Assembly: GCA_008015565.1 (NCBI GenBank)
Contig: SSFV01000066.1
Span: forward strand, 1 to 62,711
Source: Nitrosomonas sp.
GTDB taxonomy: Bacteria; Pseudomonadota; Gammaproteobacteria; Burkholderiales; Nitrosomonadaceae
Reading direction: 5' to 3'
DNA length: 62,711 nucleotides
Numbering within the stretch: position 1 is the stretch's first letter; each line of letters starts with the position of its first letter. Below the pieces are notes generated by a model. The model saw nothing but the letters and a program-made list of their open reading frames with translations, ran no database searches and had not been told where the DNA came from. This document shows positions 61,568 to 62,711 of the stretch, in pieces. Both the position numbers and the translations under genes were made by a program.

Positions 61568-62347
61568 ATGAATGAGATCTATAACCCGGCAAATAATGCC
61601 AAAGTAACTATTCAAGATTTGAATTTTTACTATGCGAAGTATCATGCATTGAAATCAATCAATCTGGCAATCACGGAAAATAAGGTGACTGCTTTTATTG
61701 GCCCATCCGGATGCGGGAAGTCTACATTGCTTCGCACTTTCAACCGCATGTACCAGCTCTATCCGAGCCAGGAAGCCAAAGGCAAAATAATCATGGATGG
61801 CCGGAATATACTCGATGCCAAACAGGATCTGAACATTTTACGTGCAAAAATGGGTATGGTGTTCCAAAAGCCTACACCATTTCCGATGTCAGTTTTTGAG
61901 AATGTGGCATTTGGTGTGAAACTGTATGAAACATTAAATCGCAACGAACTGACAGAACGGGTCGAATGGGCGCTTGAAAAAGCCGCCTTGTGGGATGAAG
62001 TGAAAGATAAGCTGCATCACAGCGGAACCAGCCTTTCCGGCGGGCAACAGCAACGCCTATGCATTGCCCGCACGATCGCAGTTAAACCGGAAGTAGTGCT
62101 GCTCGATGAACCCACTTCAGCACTCGATCCGATTTCAACAGCCAGAATCGAGGATTTGATTTTCAAACTCAAACAAGATTACACCATTGTGATAGTTACC
62201 CATAACATGCAACAAGCAGCGCGTGTTTCCGATTACACCGCGTACATGTATTTAGGCGAACTGATAGAGTTTGGTAATACCGATATTATTTTTACAACCC
62301 CGAAGCAAAAAGCCACCGAAGACTACATCACCGGTAAGTTCGGCTAG
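61568..62347 (+). CDS. pstB: Phosphate ABC transporter ATP-binding protein
   Basis: 259 residues from the ATG at 61568, 7 bases after pstA; an upstream ORF start inside pstA is rejected. Walker [14 protein letters not shown]-loop [20 protein letters not shown] (PstB-specific), signature [16 protein letters not shown], Walker [15 protein letters not shown]-loop [25 protein letters not shown]. phoU, often the next gene, is not present in the remaining window. Confidence 0.97.
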   Translation: MNEIYNPANNAKVTIQDLNFYYAKYHALKSINLAITENKVTAFIGPSGCGKSTLLRTFNRMYQLYPSQEAKGKIIMDGRNILDAKQDLNILRAKMGMVFQKPTPFPMSVFENVAFGVKLYETLNRNELTERVEWALEKAALWDEVKDKLHHSGTSLSGGQQQRLCIARTIAVKPEVVLLDEPTSALDPISTARIEDLIFKLKQDYTIVIVTHNMQQAARVSDYTAYMYLGELIEFGNTDIIFTTPKQKATEDYITGKFG

Positions 62348-62478
62348 ACTAGATGGTTCATGGCCCCAGTTAACCTTAACCTGTACTGATGAAAGTTGAA
62401 AAACTATTCCGCAAAAATCATAAAGCAATTGCTAATAATTTGCATTATGTAAAATGCATAAAATAATAACATTAATAA

Positions 62479-62709
62479 TCAATATGTTAAAAAATTCTCT
62501 TTTTTGTATTGTGCAAAACGCTTTTCAGCGTGCTCATTATGCCTGTCACTAAGCGCTCGGCAATATAGACGTAGGTATTCAGCATCAACGCCTGACTCTT
62601 TAACCAGGCGTTTTTTTTCCTTAGCAATCCACCGATAGTATTTACGTCTGAGTGCTTTATCACGAGTGCAACGAATAAACCAATAGTAGTTATTGAGTTT
62701 TGAAAACAT
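62479..62709 (-). CDS. Small basic protein of unknown function, at the window edge
   Basis: 76 residues, MFSKLNNYYWFIRCTRDKAL then a strongly basic, helical stretch (RRKYYRWIAKEKKRLVKES) and an Arg/Tyr-rich end. No signal and no recognised family. The first ATG is 2 bases from the window end, so the real start may lie outside. The 131 bases between pstB and this gene contain an inverted TTTGCAT/ATGCATAAA motif near 62440 and no gene. Confidence 0.5.
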   Translation of the reverse strand: MFSKLNNYYWFIRCTRDKALRRKYYRWIAKEKKRLVKESGVDAEYLRLYCRALSDRHNEHAEKRFAQYKKENFLTY

Positions 62710-62711
62710 AG

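Noticed and set aside
62348..62478. phoU after pstB
   Set aside because: No PhoU-like frame in either strand of the remaining sequence; only a short unrelated gene on the opposite strand.

Overview
The window looks like chromosomal DNA of a betaproteobacterium, most likely an ammonia oxidiser of the Nitrosomonas type. That assignment is inferred from gene content: a diheme c4-type cytochrome, a one-enzyme (FDFT-like) squalene synthase next to hpnA, a long peptide-ABC permease, and the order gloA-rubredoxin-thiD-thiE-hemL. No 16S rRNA or ammonia-oxidation gene is present to prove it. The DNA is moderately AT-rich. No tRNA, rRNA, CRISPR array, intact insertion sequence or prophage was recognised.

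Region 1 (1-30.4 kb) is housekeeping. It holds a partial glyoxalase I and rubredoxin; thiD-thiE-hemL closed by a two-way terminator shared with cytochrome c4; a SPOR-like protein; map, rph and rdgB; a GAF/HD-GYP protein; the SRP RNA gene, then dnaX-ybaB; squalene synthase-hpnA; a 42-residue LptM-like lipoprotein overlapping lysA; an MCE/Mla-type lipid transport operon; amiC-tsaE facing queG-purT-hexose-6-P mutarotase; and a tightly overlapping minus-strand chain of peptide-ABC permease, dual ABC ATPase, prfC, a secreted metallophosphatase and yicC. A (CAAATA)9 microsatellite lies between two convergent genes at 23.1 kb.

Region 2 (30.6-38.6 kb) is one giant gene for a 2499-residue Ca-binding RTX/S-layer-like secreted protein with nine repeat blocks arranged in a higher order. 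A small helix-turn-helix-like gene converges on it.

Region 3 (38.9-43.6 kb) has lon with a sigma-32-like promoter, a CBS-pair protein, a lipoprotein and phoB.

Region 4 (43.6-62.3 kb) is the most interesting part and reads as a phosphate-starvation island. Four promoters (phoB itself, the TonB-energiser operon, the beta-helix exoprotein gene, and pstSCAB) each carry a PhoB-box-like pair of 7-bp half-sites with a 4-bp spacer, followed after exactly 10 bp by a -10-like hexamer. The energiser operon is of the TonB2/TtpC type (DUF3450 protein, MotA/TolQ/ExbB-domain protein, ExbB, ExbD, TonB, TPR protein). It is followed by a TonB-dependent receptor with two N-terminal beta-sandwich domains, a small exported protein, a short RTX protein, a Cys-containing beta-helix exoprotein, a PhoX/DUF839-type phosphatase, a small membrane protein and the Pst transporter. 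My inference is that phosphate starvation drives a dedicated TonB-powered outer-membrane uptake route. Secreted proteins would capture or hydrolyse an organophosphate, the receptor would import the product or a phosphorylated ligand, and PstSCAB would move phosphate across the inner membrane. phoR and phoU are not in the window. A small unrecognised gene closes the window.
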